Shown: positions 62,519 to 64,000 of the stretch, one piece after another
Numbering within the stretch: the stretch's first letter is position 1
Layout: the number at the start of each line of letters is the position of its first letter
Origin: Aromatoleum toluclasticum ATCC 700605
GTDB taxonomy: Bacteria > Pseudomonadota > Gammaproteobacteria > Burkholderiales > Rhodocyclaceae
Length of the DNA: 64,000 bases
Reading direction: 5' to 3'
NCBI RefSeq assembly: GCF_000378245.1
Contig: NZ_KB899499.1
Span: forward strand, 62,001 to 126,000
Translations under genes and position numbers: made by a program
Notes under the pieces: model-generated
The model's database searches: none
Told to the model about the DNA's origin: nothing
Seen by the model: the letters and a program-made list of their open reading frames with translations, nothing else

Positions 62519-62800
62519 GCTGTCCGGGTCGTTGATTTCGCCCGAGAAGGCCACCAGCACGCTCAGCGTGTACTGCCGCTTCTCGACGTAGGCGGTGATA
62601 GCCTTCTGCCAGCGCACCGCCTCCTTGCGACTCCCGACCACCACCATGGCCTTGGCCCGGCCGTTCAGGAGCGGCTGCACGCTCTCGCGGAAATGCTCCA
62701 CCACCACCTGCACCTTCTGCGAGATGTTGTAGGGGTGGAGCCGTACCCACTGCATGATGCCCTTGAGTGCCTCGGACTTCTCGACCTGCTGCGGCCCATC
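62519..62800 (-). pseudogene. hsdR: Internal fragment of a type I restriction enzyme R subunit (HsdR)
   Basis: About 91 residues in the minus frame match the helicase region of HsdR: ALKGIMQWVRLHPYNISQKV, VVVEHFRESVQPLLNGRAKA, MVVVGSRKEAVRWQKAITAY and LVAFSGEINDPDS. No N-terminal nuclease or C-terminal part is present, and the frame runs into unrelated sequence at both ends. It is a decayed remnant, not a working gene. hsdM and hsdS are not seen. Confidence 0.75.
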
Positions 62801-62842
62801 GCACGGACAAGACGCAGGGGCTGCGGTCAAGAGCCACCGAGC

Positions 62843-63118
62843 CTACCCGCGCGTACGCGCCAACCACTCCTGGACAAGCCCCTGTTCCGCCACGCGCTCA
62901 TAGCCTCGCCAACGCATCGAGCCCCCTTGTGCAGCAACAAGCACTGGCTCGTAGAGCTCTACCGGGGCAAAATCGCCCAACCATGGATTTCGCAACCGCA
63001 GTCGCTTTGCCCCGTGGGCGACGTCGAGCACGAAATCACCCGTGTACGTCGGTTGGCGTGCCACATCTTCGGACCCCAGGCGGGCCCCACCGCGCCGCAT
63101 CAGTCGGACGTCGTACAT
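62843..63118 (-). CDS. Small protein of unknown function
   Basis: 91 residues with GAGGG 7 bp before the ATG. MYDVRLMRRGGARLGSEDVA, PTYTGDFVLDVAHGAKRLRL and LVQEWLARTR look protein-like. I do not recognise the family. It lies next to the HsdR fragment in the same orientation and may be accessory DNA. Confidence 0.45.
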   Translation of the reverse strand: MYDVRLMRRGGARLGSEDVARQPTYTGDFVLDVAHGAKRLRLRNPWLGDFAPVELYEPVLVAAQGGSMRWRGYERVAEQGLVQEWLARTRG

Positions 63119-63720
63119 ACCCTCATCACCTCAATACACCTACCCCCAGCCGACACTCTCGTATGTCATTACGGCAGTCCTAATACCCACTGACGACGGG
63201 AACCTCGTCGGCGCCGTTTTCCCTACATGTTTCGGCTGACGCACATCCCCCCCGCGCGACCAGCATGCTTCAAGACCGCTCCCCGTTTGGGCCGTCGAGC
63301 AGTGACAGGACGAAGCGAATTAAGCTATATTTTTGTACAGTTCTCTGCGGCGAGCAAGATAGTGACACGACGCGACATCGACATCAATCTCGTTCAACTC
63401 GACGAAGCAACCTTCGACGCCTGGATGAAGGCATTGCATCAGCACATCCCCTGGCTCCAAGCGAACCAGTGCATCACACCCTCGCACGCACTCCTGAACG
63501 CCGTTGGCACCCGAGCTCAGCATCTCCCCGACAGCTCCCTCGAACTTTCCGCAGAGGGCGTATTCGGCACGCGCTCATCGCGGGTCGTGCCATGTCAGCA
63601 GTGGTCGTGGTGTTAGGTGATGTTGCAGGTCTCTTCGATAACCGGAAGTCGCCTAGAATGGCCGCGACGCGCGATGAACCCCGCATCATCGAGTCAGCCA
63701 ACCACGGACTGAGCATACGG
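63119..63720. other. Poorly coded stretch before the H-NS gene
   Basis: About 600 bp with only the weak ORF above. Its composition is lower in GC than the core genome, with AT-rich patches (for example around 63320), and I see no repeats or clear promoter. It is consistent with accessory or decayed DNA. Confidence 0.4.
63362..63616 (+). CDS. Possible small protein of unknown function
   Basis: 84 residues from a GTG at 63362 (a longer frame begins at 63227). DINLVQLDEATFDAWMKALH is protein-like, but the C-terminus (RVVPCQQWSWC) is not, so this may be a truncated gene. No family recognised. Base composition is lower in GC than in the core genes. Confidence 0.3.
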   Translation: MTRRDIDINLVQLDEATFDAWMKALHQHIPWLQANQCITPSHALLNAVGTRAQHLPDSSLELSAEGVFGTRSSRVVPCQQWSWC

Positions 63721-64000
63721 ATGACAAATCTCACCGGTTTTACCCTGCCGCAACTCAAACAACTCAAGGACCGCATCAGCAAGGAAATTGCAAAGCGTGA
63801 GATTGGCACCAAGACCTCCCTGCTGAAGCGGCTTCGCAAACTCGCAATGAGCGAAGGCCTCCGGCTTGAAGAGCTGCTCGGCGCACCACAGTCAGAGCGG
63901 TCGTCCTCCTCCAAACGGGGAGCGGTCATTCAGGCTGCCACTGCGTCCGCTTCGGCCAAGAAATCCACCCTCCCGCCGAAGTACGCGAACCCCAACAACC
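63721..64000 (+). CDS. H-NS family nucleoid protein (C-terminus cut by window edge)
   Basis: 93 codons to the window edge. The N-terminal oligomerisation helices (GFTLPQLKQLKDRISKEIAK) and LAMSEGLRLEELLGAP match the H-NS family of beta-proteobacteria. The frame ends at PPKYANPNN, exactly where the DNA-binding YxNPxxxxxTWxGRGRxPxW motif begins, so that motif is off the edge. H-NS silences AT-rich foreign DNA and is often carried on islands. Confidence 0.88.
   Translation, partial: MTNLTGFTLPQLKQLKDRISKEIAKREIGTKTSLLKRLRKLAMSEGLRLEELLGAPQSERSSSSKRGAVIQAATASASAKKSTLPPKYANPNN

Overview
The window is GC-rich, densely coded DNA from a chromosome that looks betaproteobacterial, most likely of the Rhodocyclales (Azoarcus/Aromatoleum/Thauera group). 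The basis is gene content and order: clpS-clpA, rpmB-rpmG, radC divergent from coaBC-dut, queG/tsaE/amiC, Rhodocyclales-like glyoxylate-bypass genes, and a Bordetella-type H-NS protein. This assignment is inferred from memory of these families; no search was run. Nearly all long ORFs antisense to these genes are codon-bias shadows.

Layout. 1-8697 (minus strand) is an Anbu (bacterial proteasome-like peptidase) gene cluster. In transcription order it reads: circularly permuted ATP-grasp, alpha-E protein, Anbu, a 1119-residue transglutaminase/DUF2126 protein, and a second ATP-grasp fused to alpha-E that runs off the left edge. 9005-10432 holds a cupin, a DUF2889 protein and tRNA-Thr(CGU). 10702-15493 is a LysR regulator divergent from a haloacid dehalogenase-TSUP exporter pair followed by malate synthase G. 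15584-24762 holds a thioesterase, a nucleoside-recognition membrane protein, a TonB-dependent receptor, lrgAB, a folate/biopterin-type transporter, an EF-G-like GTPase and an orphan DUF4212 protein. 24799-31417 (minus) has a sodium:solute symporter with its DUF4212 small subunit and two unrelated isocitrate dehydrogenases (icd, then monomeric icd2). 31974-36056 is a phosphatase-synthase fusion likely to make glucosylglycerol, followed by aceK. 36061-38543 is soxYZ divergent from a flavocytochrome c sulfide dehydrogenase pair.

38593-48393 carries housekeeping genes (nudix, dut, coaBC, radC, rpmB, rpmG, csp, clpS, clpA, rraA), isocitrate lyase and a Spy-like periplasmic protein. 48606-58579 has a two-component system, a GcvA-type LysR, a DUF2917 protein, two DMT transporters, glpK-glpD, a SpoIIAA-like protein and a sulfurtransferase. 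58598-62349 is murI, queG, tsaE and amiC. From 62350 to the right edge the expected mutL is missing. In its place are 20-bp tandem repeats, an HsdR fragment, unrecognised ORFs and a partial H-NS gene: a small accessory patch.

How the genes work together. The carbon theme is the isocitrate node and glyoxylate bypass: icd, icd2, aceK, aceA and glcB are all here, and icd2 and aceA share a TCTTATATAAGA palindrome upstream. The haloacid dehalogenase next to glcB suggests haloacid to hydroxyacid to glyoxylate to malate. The Anbu cluster is the least understood system: its gene association is known, but its substrate is not.
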